33,399 nt of DNA from a virus. How positions within the stretch are numbered: position 1 is the stretch's first letter; every line of letters begins with the position of its first letter. The translations under genes were made by a program, and so were the position numbers. Location: positions 1-33,399 of the IMG/VR virus record IMGVR_UViG_3300045733_000248; one strand, 5' to 3'. Shown here piece by piece: positions 1 to 6,738 of this stretch. Below the pieces are notes generated by a model, which saw only the letters and a list, made by a program, of their open reading frames with translations, was not told the origin of the DNA and ran no database searches.

Positions 1-226
1 TCACCGCATCGGGGGTAAAGAGCATATCGCCATCAATAAACATGATATGGGAGGCGCCTATCTCCTTTGCCTTTTCTACCGTCTTATTCCTGTTGTATAT
101 GGAATACCCGCTGATGGGCATGGAGAAGTAGAGGGGGATATGGTGTTGTGTGAGAGCGTAAAGATTAGCGACCGTCTGCGTTTTGATCGTACCGCCATTG
201 GGGACACCGACACAGAGTTTTACCAT
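1..226 (-). CDS. Glycosyltransferase (GT2-like), N-terminal 75 residues, runs off left edge
   Basis: The reading frame starts at ATG 226 and is open to the window edge. The visible part begins MVKLCVGVPNGG and carries the DGD metal-binding motif of GT-A glycosyltransferases at residues 65-67 (context IMFIDGDMLF). The family transfers a sugar from a nucleotide-sugar donor; acceptor and donor cannot be told. The start is chosen because an extended -10 (TGATATACT, 233-241) ends exactly 6 nt before this ATG and there is no Shine-Dalgarno, so the message is probably leaderless. It lies 12 nt downstream of the preceding capsid-region gene. In a phage it may modify virion proteins, host surface glycans or phage DNA. 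The GT-A assignment is fairly sure; the role is inference. Confidence 0.75.
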   Translation of the reverse strand, partial: MVKLCVGVPNGGTIKTQTVANLYALTQHHIPLYFSMPISGYSIYNRNKTVEKAKEIGASHIMFIDGDMLFTPDAV

Positions 227-238
227 TCATGTAGTATA

Positions 239-769
239 TCAAAGCACACTCAGATTTCCGTCCGGTGATAGAGGAATATACCCGCAGAAGAACGTCATGG
301 CTCCGGTAGTAGGATTAGTTGAACTCGTAAATCTGTATTCTATGTCCGTTTCAATACCATTCTTCTGAACCAGAACGGTCGGCGTGAATATTTGAGTCTG
401 AACGGTGGTCGGCTCTAAGACTGCCCGTGCTGCGGATGTCAGTAGCGTTACCGCTGCTGCCGCGAGCTGGTCTTTTATAATGACCGATCCTACCGATGCG
501 CTGTCTAAAGTTGTCCCACCGATTGCGGTAAGGTAAGTGACTGCCGTCTGGTCATTTAACCGGAATGATGATGCCCGGTGATTCGCGGCTAAGGCCGTAG
601 TTACTACGCCATAGAGCGCATTGACCAATATGGTTCCGGTAACTTTGAAAAGAGGAATAACCAATGTGCCTGTACTGACAAAGGTCGTATCACGCGAAGC
701 CATGACACCCACCTGGGTAATCGGTACTCGGTTTGCATCGCGCCAAAAGGATGAAGTGGACGTTGACAT
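239..769 (-). CDS. Virion-region protein of unknown function, 176 aa
   Basis: I do not recognise a named family. The protein is 176 residues, rich in Thr, Ala, Val and Ser, with alternating hydrophobic/polar stretches typical of beta-rich phage structural proteins, no membrane helix and no cysteine cluster except one near the C-terminus. A good Shine-Dalgarno (AAGGAG) lies upstream of ATG 769. It is the third small gene downstream of the major capsid gene, so a decoration, stopper or head-fibre role is plausible by position only. A strong hairpin (784-807) separates it from the gene upstream. Confidence 0.6.
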   Translation of the reverse strand: MSTSTSSFWRDANRVPITQVGVMASRDTTFVSTGTLVIPLFKVTGTILVNALYGVVTTALAANHRASSFRLNDQTAVTYLTAIGGTTLDSASVGSVIIKDQLAAAAVTLLTSAARAVLEPTTVQTQIFTPTVLVQKNGIETDIEYRFTSSTNPTTGAMTFFCGYIPLSPDGNLSVL

Positions 770-783
770 AATTTGCTCCTTAT

Positions 784-807
784 TCTAACCCCTGTAGGGG
801 GGCTAGA
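784..807 (-). promoter_or_regulatory. Intergenic RNA hairpin (9-bp stem)
   Basis: Read on the minus strand, TCTAGCCCC pairs with GGGGTTAGA around a 6-nt loop, with one G-U pair. It lies between two capsid-region genes, just before the Shine-Dalgarno of the 176-aa gene. There is no clean T-run after it, so an RNA processing or stability element is as likely as a terminator. Confidence 0.5.
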
Positions 808-817
808 GAAACAGCAA

Positions 818-1423
818 TTATGCTTTCGTTGGATATACAGTCCAAAAATATGAAGTAGAACCGATTTTTATTTCGATATCTACATTCGTACCAGACAACG
901 TGCTTGCGGCTGCGTTCTTTAAGTTTGTAAGTACGCCTCCGTTTGCCCCCGTTCCCGTAAAGGATAACCCTTTTGCGTTTGCCGATACTACGATATTTCC
1001 ATTGGTAACCGTAAGGTCACCCGTGGTTATTGTTGTTGCCCGTCCCAAGGTGACTCCACCTGTTGCGGTTGCGTTCAGGGAAATTGCCCCTGACCCTTTG
1101 GCGTTGATAATAAGCGGCTCATTCGTCCCCCCAAGGGCGGTGAGTGCTACCCCATCGCCTGTTGCGGCTGCGGTAATCTTTACCCCCGTAATGGCACTCG
1201 TGGTAGACTCATCAACCTGCAAACCGTAATTACTGCCTGTAGAGGCTACGGTAAATGCGGTTGATGTCGCCGCGGTAATTGCGCCGAGCGCTGCTACACT
1301 TGATCCCCCGATGGTGGTTGCCGCCGGAAGGGCTGCGGTTGCCGAATTACTAAAATCTACTGCTTTTGCTGTATTTAGTCCGTTGAACTTTACAACGGGC
1401 AAATGATCCTCAATATAAATCAT
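818..1423 (-). CDS. Ala/Thr/Gly-rich repetitive structural protein, 201 aa (head-fibre or decoration type)
   Basis: The protein is 201 residues and dominated by Ala, Thr, Gly and Ser. Short strand-like repeats such as TTITTGDLTVTNGNIVVS are typical of beta-helical shaft segments in phage fibres and head decorations. The C-terminus (IGSTSYFWTVYPTKA) looks like a compact end domain. No enzyme motif is visible. The ATG has no Shine-Dalgarno of its own and sits 11 nt after the stop of an HNH gene. A strong Shine-Dalgarno about 420 nt upstream (1841-1849) has no gene directly after it and probably belonged to this gene before the HNH insertion. Position downstream of the capsid gene supports a virion role; the exact role is unknown. 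Confidence 0.65.
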   Translation of the reverse strand: MIYIEDHLPVVKFNGLNTAKAVDFSNSATAALPAATTIGGSSVAALGAITAATSTAFTVASTGSNYGLQVDESTTSAITGVKITAAATGDGVALTALGGTNEPLIINAKGSGAISLNATATGGVTLGRATTITTGDLTVTNGNIVVSANAKGLSFTGTGANGGVLTNLKNAAASTLSGTNVDIEIKIGSTSYFWTVYPTKA

Positions 1424-1434
1424 AATTATTTTGA

Positions 1435-1803
1435 TTATCTATCTTTACTATTACACCTGGGACACATTTGTTTCCAATCCGATAAGTCGCGTTTATATTT
1501 GTGACTTATGTTCGCCCAATGATATCGTGTTGAGTAATGAGTCGGGTCGTTTTCACATTTATGGGCTTTTCCCAACTTTCTTACTACCCATGAATGTAAA
1601 CTTCTGTAACTTACTTTATCGCCTCTCCAATTCCAATTTTTTTCTCCTTCAGCATCGGGTCTTTTTATTGAATGTTTCCCTTTGTTGGATTCACTCATTT
1701 TCTTTAACTGCTCTGGTGTATGTTTCCGTCCTATCATCCATTTCCCCACGCCGTTTCTTTTGCACCCGATACTAATTTTTTGGCGAACTTCCTTAGACCT
1801 CAT
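1435..1803 (-). CDS. NUMOD3 / HNH-like homing endonuclease, free-standing
   Basis: The 122-residue protein has an N-terminal NUMOD3 DNA-binding motif (RKHTPEQLKKMSESNKGKH, about residues 26-44). Its C-terminal block (HKCENDP, RYHWANISHKYKRDLSDW, CPRCNSK) is found in many phage and intron homing endonucleases and is HNH/zinc-finger-like. Such enzymes cut an allele lacking the insertion and spread by repair. Here it is free-standing, in line with the operon, between a promoter/hairpin leader with an orphan Shine-Dalgarno and the 201-aa structural gene. An extended -10 (TGATATACT) ends 6 nt before its ATG, so it is probably expressed from its own leaderless message. The DNA is AT-richer than its neighbours, consistent with recent arrival. 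Confidence 0.8.
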   Translation of the reverse strand: MRSKEVRQKISIGCKRNGVGKWMIGRKHTPEQLKKMSESNKGKHSIKRPDAEGEKNWNWRGDKVSYRSLHSWVVRKLGKAHKCENDPTHYSTRYHWANISHKYKRDLSDWKQMCPRCNSKDR

Positions 1804-1809
1804 CCTCTA

Positions 1810-1818
1810 AGTATATCA
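1810..1818 (-). promoter_or_regulatory. Extended -10 for leaderless HNH gene
   Basis: TGATATACT on the minus strand ends 6 nt before ATG 1803, which would place transcription start at the A of ATG. No convincing -35 hexamer is visible. Confidence 0.5.
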
Positions 1819-1840
1819 TGTAACACTAAAAATAAATAAT

Positions 1841-1849
1841 CTCCTCCTT
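1841..1849 (-). promoter_or_regulatory. Orphan Shine-Dalgarno (AAGGAGGAG)
   Basis: On the minus strand this near-perfect ribosome-binding sequence is not followed by a start codon at usable distance; the next ATG (HNH) is about 38 nt away. The bases after it resemble the start region of the 201-aa gene at 1423. The simplest reading is that the HNH gene was inserted between this site and its original gene. Confidence 0.5.
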
Positions 1850-1851
1850 AC

Positions 1852-1887
1852 GAGAAACGCCCACAAAGGGGCGCTCTCAAAATAACC
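1852..1887 (-). promoter_or_regulatory. Leader element E1: conserved box plus hairpin
   Basis: Minus strand: box GGTTATTTTG (1878-1887), then a hairpin CGCCC/GGGCG extended by GAGA/TCTC (1852-1878), then the orphan Shine-Dalgarno. Box and hairpin match elements before the major capsid gene, the portal and the ejection gene. Unlike those copies, no -10 is evident 10-11 nt upstream of the box, so this copy may be a terminator/leader only. Confidence 0.5.
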
Positions 1888-1937
1888 TTTGTATTTTTCT
1901 CTCCCCCGACCTTTTTAGAAGGCGAGGTCAAGAGCGA

Positions 1938-2081
1938 TTAAACTGCTTTTCCTGTTCCTGCGCAGACCGGACAAAGTGTCCGTTGGTCTGCGATTCCCGT
2001 ACCTTTACAGGCCGGACAAAGTTTTTCTTCAGGAACTTTTACCTTTGGTTCTTCAACCTTTGGTTCGACTGATTTCTTCAT
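1938..2081 (-). CDS. Zinc-knuckle microprotein, 47 aa (two CxxCxGTG motifs)
   Basis: A 47-residue frame with a good Shine-Dalgarno (GAGGTAAC) 7 nt downstream of the capsid accessory gene. After a charged Lys/Glu/Pro/Val-rich N-terminal half it carries two DnaJ-type half-motifs, CPACKGTG and CPVCAGTG, spaced to bind one zinc ion. DnaJ cysteine-rich domains use this motif to hold unfolded proteins. Whether this protein helps capsid folding is inference. It sits in the head gene block, immediately before leader element E1. Cysteine spacing and Shine-Dalgarno make it very likely to be a real gene despite its size. Confidence 0.75.
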   Translation of the reverse strand: MKKSVEPKVEEPKVKVPEEKLCPACKGTGIADQRTLCPVCAGTGKAV

Positions 2082-2088
2082 AGTTACC

Positions 2089-2832
2089 TCAGTCAATCTT
2101 CAATAGTACCGGTAACGGTTTTCCAGATGAGGCTGCCCGCATGGCATATCCAACATTGGGAAGTCCTGCTACTGCAAGAGTTACTGCTCCTGCGGTTGCT
2201 GACGTTCCGGTTACCTGGCTTCCGACAAGAATGGAAGTCGAATCTGCCAAAACAGCGCCGACACCTTTTGTCTGAATCCATCCGTATTCGCCTGCCGCGA
2301 TCTCATAGATTGCAACTCCTACGATTGTACTGGTGAGTGTTGAGGCGATTGCCTGTAACACACCCATATACGGACTCAACCTCATGGTTACTTTCGTGGT
2401 CGAGGTTGTAAGTGCGACACGAAGCGGCCGGTCAATATTTACCTTGAGTGATGCTCCTGAAATCGCCGCTGAATTTCCGACAATGGTGTATTCATCAGCA
2501 AGCGTTGTACCGGAAGCACTGTTAACGGATACCATGATGGTTCCGCCAACGAACTCATTACCTGTTAAGGCTGTGGTTCCATTGGTGACTTTGATAAACA
2601 TATCACCAACGACTCCTGCAACTCCTACCGCCATGTCGTCAAACTGCGTATCAATTGCCGGGCCTTGTAAAAGGTTTCCGACTACGAGTGCTGATACCCC
2701 TGCTTTGACGTATCGGTATCCCTTACCTGCGTCTCCGTAGATAAGCTGTCCGATTGCCGTATTGCCTTGTGAGGCATTACTTGTGTACAAATCCACTGTC
2801 CCGATTGTTGGGCTTCCGCCTAGTCCTGACAT
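2089..2832 (-). CDS. Capsid accessory/decoration-type protein, 247 aa
   Basis: The gene follows the major capsid gene by 43 nt. The protein is 247 residues, rich in Gly, Ala, Val, Thr and Ser, with an N-terminal stretch (SGLGGSPTIGTVDLYTSN) and a beta-rich remainder lacking Cys and membrane helices. This composition and position resemble phage head decoration proteins or DUF2190-like capsid-adjacent proteins; I cannot fix the family. Its 5' leader (2841-2866) is nearly the same as that of the major capsid gene, including the Shine-Dalgarno AAAGGA, suggesting matched high translation. A structural role is likely, the exact one inferred. Confidence 0.65.
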   Translation of the reverse strand: MSGLGGSPTIGTVDLYTSNASQGNTAIGQLIYGDAGKGYRYVKAGVSALVVGNLLQGPAIDTQFDDMAVGVAGVVGDMFIKVTNGTTALTGNEFVGGTIMVSVNSASGTTLADEYTIVGNSAAISGASLKVNIDRPLRVALTTSTTKVTMRLSPYMGVLQAIASTLTSTIVGVAIYEIAAGEYGWIQTKGVGAVLADSTSILVGSQVTGTSATAGAVTLAVAGLPNVGYAMRAASSGKPLPVLLKID

Positions 2833-2840
2833 AATTTTAT

Positions 2841-2866
2841 TCCTTTCTTAAAAGAACCTTTTATAT
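2841..2866 (-). repeat. Copy 2 of capsid-gene leader repeat
   Basis: Minus strand: ATATAAAAGG, then TTCTTTTAAGAA, then AGGA, ahead of ATG 2832. It repeats the leader of the major capsid gene at 3978-4004 with few changes. The inner TTCTT/AAGAA can form a short hairpin next to the ribosome site. Confidence 0.5.
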
Positions 2867-2875
2867 TTCTATTTC

Positions 2876-3970
2876 TTAGACTGCTGTGATCCCGGTCAGC
2901 TTCCCTTGTCTGCGGAAACTTCTTGGAACCATTTGTCCGATGACATAGAACCTTGCGATACGACCCGCTTGATCTGGGATCGTCAACGGTTTCTGGTAGA
3001 ACCATCCGTTATATTCGCTCGGCAAACTTAATGCTTCGGCTCCTGTGCCTTCATAGGCTGACATGGTTCCGAGGTTCACTTTCTCCAGTGTATCTTTATA
3101 CATCTCAGGAACGAGCGTTCGCCCTTTCCAGTCAAAGTATTCTTCGTTGAGGAAGAATAAGACACCGCTTGTGGCAAAGTCATCTTTGATAAGAGGAATA
3201 CCGCGATAGGAAAGTGCGGTAAATCCCTGAGCGTTTTTCAGCTCAGATTTATTTCTCATCATAAACTTCCCGCGAACGGCGAGTGCCGGATACCCTGCCT
3301 CATTGTAAGAGGTTCGGATGTTCGGTGAGAGGAGCTGTTCATACAGGCTCCATACTGCTTTCGTGGTCAGTCCGACATTCGGTTCCTCGCTTGCGAGTCC
3401 CGCCGCGGATACCGCGTCATAGAGAGTCGCCATCTTCGCGAGCGTTAATGTTCCGCCTGATGCGGTAACAGTTGCCGAAAGGCTCGGATACGTGGCTCTT
3501 GCGAGTCCACCGACTGATCCACTGTCATTGACGATTTGTCCGAGTCCGAGGGGTTGGTTTCCTGTCCCATCCCCGTAGATTGCACTGCCGAGAGCCTGAA
3601 GGGCTTGGGCTGCTGCTTTCTCAAACTTGAAATCATCAAGCGAAATCGCCTGTTGTGTTCCTACGTTAGCAAAGCTCTCAAGCATGATAGATACTTGGGG
3701 CTGTGTGTAGGCCGTGTGTGCATAGCTTCCTGTCACCGTTGTTGAAACCGCTGCACTATTTAATGTTTCCAGTCCGGTGAAGAACTGTCCCTGCGTGTCG
3801 GCGAGAATATCGTATACGACATCTTCCGTTTTTCCCTCAAAGGGTTTTCCTGCGGAAACAACTCTTGAATAATAGGTCGGTGAATTGAGGACTTGATCTA
3901 CGACCTTTGCGTATATCTTTTGGTATGTTAGGTCTGATACACGACTTGTGTTTGGGATTCCATCTGCCAT
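2876..3970 (-). CDS. Major capsid protein (HK97-like fold)
   Basis: The 364-residue protein matches HK97-type major capsid proteins in size, order and composition. It has a charged helical N-terminal arm (to about residue 70), a long central region with a Gly/Thr/Ser-rich segment (around 155-185), and a C-terminal domain with IPLIKDD and LFFLNEEYFDWKGR typical of the A-domain core. It self-assembles into the shell. A separate scaffold gene lies directly upstream. Start ATG 3970 has a good Shine-Dalgarno (AAGGAG). The leader contains promoter-box-hairpin element E2 and a T-rich repeat shared with the next gene, so it probably has its own strong transcript. No N-terminal protease cleavage site was assigned. 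Confidence 0.85.
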   Translation of the reverse strand: MADGIPNTSRVSDLTYQKIYAKVVDQVLNSPTYYSRVVSAGKPFEGKTEDVVYDILADTQGQFFTGLETLNSAAVSTTVTGSYAHTAYTQPQVSIMLESFANVGTQQAISLDDFKFEKAAAQALQALGSAIYGDGTGNQPLGLGQIVNDSGSVGGLARATYPSLSATVTASGGTLTLAKMATLYDAVSAAGLASEEPNVGLTTKAVWSLYEQLLSPNIRTSYNEAGYPALAVRGKFMMRNKSELKNAQGFTALSYRGIPLIKDDFATSGVLFFLNEEYFDWKGRTLVPEMYKDTLEKVNLGTMSAYEGTGAEALSLPSEYNGWFYQKPLTIPDQAGRIARFYVIGQMVPRSFRRQGKLTGITAV

Positions 3971-3977
3971 ATTGAAC

Positions 3978-4004
3978 TCCTTTTCTTAAAAAAAACTTTT
4001 ATAT
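3978..4004 (-). repeat. Copy 1 of capsid-gene leader repeat
   Basis: Minus strand: ATATAAAAG, then a run of eight T, then AAGAAAAGGAG, ahead of the major capsid ATG. It is nearly repeated before the next gene at 2841-2866. A small hairpin GTGC-AATAA-GCAC lies just upstream. Confidence 0.5.
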
Positions 4005-4026
4005 TATGTGCTTATTGCACGAAAAA

Positions 4027-4055
4027 ACCGCCAACTACGGCGGTCTAAAATAACC
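4027..4055 (-). promoter_or_regulatory. Leader element E2: conserved box plus hairpin before major capsid gene
   Basis: Minus strand: box GGTTATTTTA (4046-4055), then stem ACCGCC/GGCGGT (4027-4044) and a run of T. The hairpin plus T-run has the form of an intrinsic terminator, yet it lies between the capsid gene's promoter and its ribosome site. The same arrangement recurs at the portal and ejection genes. Confidence 0.65.
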
Positions 4056-4065
4056 TTATGAAATC

Positions 4066-4095
4066 ATGCTAACACTAAGAGAAGATACTTGTCAA
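4066..4095 (-). promoter_or_regulatory. Promoter of major capsid gene
   Basis: Minus strand: -35 TTGACA (4090-4095), 18 nt, then TGT-TAGCAT as an extended -10 (4066-4074). The -35 begins 2 nt after the scaffold stop codon. Transcription would start about 4 nt before box E2. Confidence 0.65.
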
Positions 4096-4096
4096 G

Positions 4097-4924
4097 TTAT
4101 TTTTTCACCAAATCACTAAGGAATGAGTGCCAGGGTTTTTTGAGTTCCTGATAGCTCACTTTATCTTCCGGGGCAGCGTTGCCCCCCGTTCCTCCGGCAA
4201 TCGGAGCGTCAGCGCCAGCCGGTTGTCTATTGGGTGCTTTGTAGTATTTGTGGAATATCTTGTAAATGGAATACTCAATAGGTTTGCCTTCACTTTGTAG
4301 TTTCGTATTGACATCAAGCATGGTCTGAAAGAGAGCTTTACGTGCAACAACGCCGGGGTCGGTCGCACTATTGGCATCTTTTATCTTCGGGAGTTTGCTT
4401 TCCGCGTAAAGGTCATCCAACTCCCGGTCTATAAAGGCGTTCCAGTCGCTCGTAACTTTCTTTTCTTCCTCTGCCTGTGTAGCCTTTTTATCTTCTTCCT
4501 CTTTGGCTTTGGCTTCTTCTTCTGCCCGTATTTCGCGCTTGGCGTTTTCTTTGATAAACTCGGCGGCTTGTTTCCAATTGGGTTGCTTGCCGGTTTCATC
4601 AAAGACCTTCTTGGCCCATGCCTCGTACTCATCAACTTCTTCTTTGGGTTTGTCTTGTAGGGCTTCAATGACCTGTTTCTTTGCTTCCGCAGCCGCTTCT
4701 TTTTTCAACGCCTCGGTATCCAGTTCTTCAAGCTCCACATCCACTTCCTCATCGTCTTTTTTGGGAATTTCCTTTGCTTTCTTTTCAACTGCGTTATCTT
4801 CCGGGGGTTCGGGCTTGGTCGCATCAGACACGACTTCAGAAATATCCTGATCGTGCATCTTCTTATAATCTACGCCTTCGGGGACATCTTCTTCTGTAAC
4901 GGTCGTAACCTTTTTTCTTGCCAT
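4097..4924 (-). CDS. Capsid scaffolding-type protein, 275 aa
   Basis: The protein is 275 residues, very rich in Glu and Lys, and predicted as long charged coiled coil through residues 30-170 (runs such as EEEAKAKEEEDKK), followed by a more folded C-terminal third and a basic end (FLSDLVKK). Highly charged helical proteins directly upstream of the major capsid gene are typical phage scaffolds, which template shell assembly and then leave. No protease motif is visible. An extended -10 (TGCTATACT) ends exactly 6 nt before ATG 4924 and no Shine-Dalgarno is present, so it may be made from a leaderless message. Scaffold assignment rests on position and composition, not on sequence match. Confidence 0.7.
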   Translation of the reverse strand: MARKKVTTVTEEDVPEGVDYKKMHDQDISEVVSDATKPEPPEDNAVEKKAKEIPKKDDEEVDVELEELDTEALKKEAAAEAKKQVIEALQDKPKEEVDEYEAWAKKVFDETGKQPNWKQAAEFIKENAKREIRAEEEAKAKEEEDKKATQAEEEKKVTSDWNAFIDRELDDLYAESKLPKIKDANSATDPGVVARKALFQTMLDVNTKLQSEGKPIEYSIYKIFHKYYKAPNRQPAGADAPIAGGTGGNAAPEDKVSYQELKKPWHSFLSDLVKK

Positions 4925-4930
4925 GAATAC

Positions 4931-4939
4931 AGTATAGCA
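4931..4939 (-). promoter_or_regulatory. Extended -10 for leaderless scaffold gene
   Basis: TGCTATACT on the minus strand ends 6 nt before ATG 4924. No good -35 is seen, which extended -10 promoters can lack. Confidence 0.55.
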
Positions 4940-4955
4940 TTATCTACCCGAAATC

Positions 4956-5147
4956 TTAGTGATGCCACTTGGCAGCGTTGAGGGCAAAAATTTTTCGCTT
5001 CTTCGTGAGGGCGCTGTCGGTAGATTTAACAGCTTCTTTTTTCGCAGGTATCTTTTCTCCCTGAGGAACACCCAATGACTTATGAAGTGCGCCTTTCTTC
5101 AGGTGCAATACTAACTTACCGGTCTTTTTGTTCTTTGTGGCTTTCAT
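4956..5147 (-). CDS. Small basic protein, 63 aa
   Basis: A Lys-rich 63-residue protein starting in a 4-base ATGA overlap with the DUF6496 gene upstream. The first half (KTGKLVLHLKKGALHKSLGV) looks like a compact beta-hairpin/helix unit seen in small phage proteins near head genes; the rest is a basic tail. High charge and lack of hydrophobic core suggest DNA or RNA contact, or a packaged basic protein, but this is inference. No named family is recognised. Confidence 0.6.
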   Translation of the reverse strand: MKATKNKKTGKLVLHLKKGALHKSLGVPQGEKIPAKKEAVKSTDSALTKKRKIFALNAAKWHH

Positions 5148-5323
5148 GCGGCCTTCTTTCCTTTTTTCGCTTCGGAAATTCCGATTGCGATAGCTTGATC
5201 GCGTGCTTTCACTTCCGGGCCTGATTTACTGCCTGAATGAAGCGTACCAGACTTAAACTCGCCCATGACCTTTTCCATTTTCTTTGCCTTGTAGGTTTTG
5301 CCCTTATATTTAACTACTTTCAT
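5144..5323 (-). CDS. DUF6496-like protein, 59 aa
   Basis: A 59-residue frame with ATGA overlaps at both ends. The core MGEFKSGTLHSGSKSGP followed by VKARDQAIAIGISEAKK matches the DUF6496 pattern (GEFkrG-LhSGSk-GP-V-srkQAIAIaLSEA), common in phage and metagenomic contigs. Function is unknown. The N-terminus is basic. The motif match from memory is strong; a profile search would settle it. Confidence 0.75.
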   Translation of the reverse strand: MKVVKYKGKTYKAKKMEKVMGEFKSGTLHSGSKSGPEVKARDQAIAIGISEAKKGKKAA

Positions 5324-5631
5324 GTTTCCTCCTCATCTGTACCGGCTTTTTCTGCATCTTTATCCATTTGTGCGAGTTCGTTTTCTTTTCCTTTGAGTTT
5401 GAGGATTGCTGCTGAAAGTTCCGTCACCATCTCGTCCCACTTCATATCCCCGTCACAATAGAGGTCGCGGGCGGCATCCTTGAGGACACAAATCGCCTCA
5501 AAGACCTCGTACTTATCGTGTTCTTTCTGATCCTCACCCATCGCGGCGGTGATCTTACTCTTGCCGACCATCTTGGTCAGCTTCTCTATATTCTGATCTG
5601 CGCCGGGATATCCGGGTTGTAAATGACTCAT
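5320..5631 (-). CDS. Small acidic protein of unknown function, 103 aa
   Basis: The protein is 103 residues, acidic, mostly helical, with many Lys/Glu/Asp in the second half (KLKGKENELAQMDKDAEKAG). No catalytic motif or membrane helix. It ends in an ATGA overlap with the DUF6496 gene. An extended -10 (TGGTATAAT, 5644-5652) lies 12 nt before its ATG and would give a leader of only about 6 nt containing AAGGAAACC. It belongs to the portal-to-scaffold cluster; a head assembly role is guessed from position only. Confidence 0.6.
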   Translation of the reverse strand: MSHLQPGYPGADQNIEKLTKMVGKSKITAAMGEDQKEHDKYEVFEAICVLKDAARDLYCDGDMKWDEMVTELSAAILKLKGKENELAQMDKDAEKAGTDEEET

Positions 5632-5643
5632 AGGTTTCCTTTC

Positions 5644-5652
5644 ATTATACCA
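5644..5652 (-). promoter_or_regulatory. Extended -10 (TGGTATAAT)
   Basis: Minus-strand TGGTATAAT overlaps the stop codon of the DUF5661-like gene and lies 12 nt before ATG 5631. It is identical to the -10 elements of the portal and ejection gene promoters. Confidence 0.5.
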
Positions 5653-5830
5653 TAGCCTTTTTTAATCTCGTGTAATAATCAGACTTTTCTTTCAAGTGTG
5701 CCATGACTATTTTCTTCGTAAGTTTCGGGTCGCCCCCCGTTACGTCCTTATGTTCCATTTCCTCTTTCATACCCATCTTCATTTGTGCGGGATCAACGTA
5801 GAGTTTTCCGTTTTTTAGTTTTGCTTTCAT
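5645..5830 (-). CDS. DUF5661-like protein, 61 aa
   Basis: The 61-residue protein contains GMKEEMEHKDVTGGDPKLTKKIVMAHLKEKSDYYTRL (split here only in description), which fits the DUF5661 pattern: GMkvEMEHtdVT-GDp--TaKIalaHLkEdpdYYtkL. That family is frequent in environmental phages and has no known role. The preceding N-terminal part (KNGKLYVDPAQ) is a short strand segment. It starts in a 4-base overlap with the ADP-ribosyltransferase-like gene, so the two are likely co-translated. Confidence 0.7.
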   Translation of the reverse strand: MKAKLKNGKLYVDPAQMKMGMKEEMEHKDVTGGDPKLTKKIVMAHLKEKSDYYTRLKKAMV

Positions 5831-6738
5831 TTGCCTCCTCTCACCAGTTGTTCTGGATTAGTCTGCATGAGTTGTTGTTGGGCTTTGAGTTTCGCAAGCG
5901 GCCCCTCTGGTACTCCCCCCTTAGGTATCTCTCCTGAACTAACTGAAATAGGTTTATAAGTTTTCTTTCCATTAGTATTTATAATTACATCAACTCTATC
6001 TGCATACGTACCATCAACAGCTAAATCTTTAAGAGGTACTTTAATTTTAACAAGCCCACCACTACCATAATCTTCAGCAACTGATTTCCCTGTAGAAGCA
6101 TATACTCCATAAGAAGAAGGAGCATCTTCTGGCATACCCATAATTCCATTTTTAACTATATTTTTAGCGTTTTCTGGACTTGTTGCGTGATATAAATCAA
6201 CAGTCCCATCAGGATTTACAGGTATATTTCTATTTTTAAGTTCTTGTAATACTAATTTAGCTCTATCTGGTAATTCTTTTGTTACTCCCCCTATCTCTCC
6301 TCCTGTAGGAGCTTGGGGTTCTAGGGGGGGTTCTGTTTTCGCAACGGGGCCGGAAGTCATAAACAAGTACGGCATCATCCTCGTCAAAGACTCCGGTGTG
6401 GTGTCCCGCATCTTCCCTAACTCCGATAAATCCTGAAGTGTATTGCCTGCCTGTTTTGCCCGAATGGGTAACTGTAAAGGGGGAACGAGTGTTTGAAGTG
6501 CCGTAGTTACCGGGGATTGGGTTTTCTGTTCCTGAGTAGGCTGTAACATTCCCGAAACGTAATCCGTTGCCATTTTCGCCTGCGGGGTTTGGGTAATAAC
6601 CTGACTTAGAGGAATACCGCTTTGAATGGCGTTTTGAATAGGATTGGTCGGCGTAAGACTACGAATCGCCTGTTCCACATCCTGTTTGGCAACTGCACCT
6701 TTCTGCTTAAAGAAATTCCACAAGTCCTGCGGGGTCAT
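5827..6738 (-). CDS. Virion-region protein with ADP-ribosyltransferase-like domain, 303 aa
   Basis: Residues 1-150 are a Gln/Pro-rich helical region with no family match. Residues about 170-270 look like an ADP-ribosyltransferase fold: LYHATSPENAKNIVKNG (182-198, candidate NAD-binding His184), YGVYASTGKSVAEDYG (210-225) and a strand-rich end. ARTs move ADP-ribose from NAD to a target. The final Glu/Gln motif could not be fixed, so activity is unproven. The DNA for the domain (about 5930-6290) is clearly AT-richer than both flanks, suggesting acquisition as a cassette. The gene starts in the portal stop codon (TAATG), the place where some phages encode virion proteins carrying injected ARTs (T4 Alt is the known precedent for injection). 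Confidence 0.65.
   Translation of the reverse strand: MTPQDLWNFFKQKGAVAKQDVEQAIRSLTPTNPIQNAIQSGIPLSQVITQTPQAKMATDYVSGMLQPTQEQKTQSPVTTALQTLVPPLQLPIRAKQAGNTLQDLSELGKMRDTTPESLTRMMPYLFMTSGPVAKTEPPLEPQAPTGGEIGGVTKELPDRAKLVLQELKNRNIPVNPDGTVDLYHATSPENAKNIVKNGIMGMPEDAPSSYGVYASTGKSVAEDYGSGGLVKIKVPLKDLAVDGTYADRVDVIINTNGKKTYKPISVSSGEIPKGGVPEGPLAKLKAQQQLMQTNPEQLVRGGK

Noticed and set aside
900-1229. 109-codon plus-strand frame in the capsid accessory gene
   Set aside because: Antisense of a low-complexity Ala/Thr-rich gene; no ribosome site and no domain.
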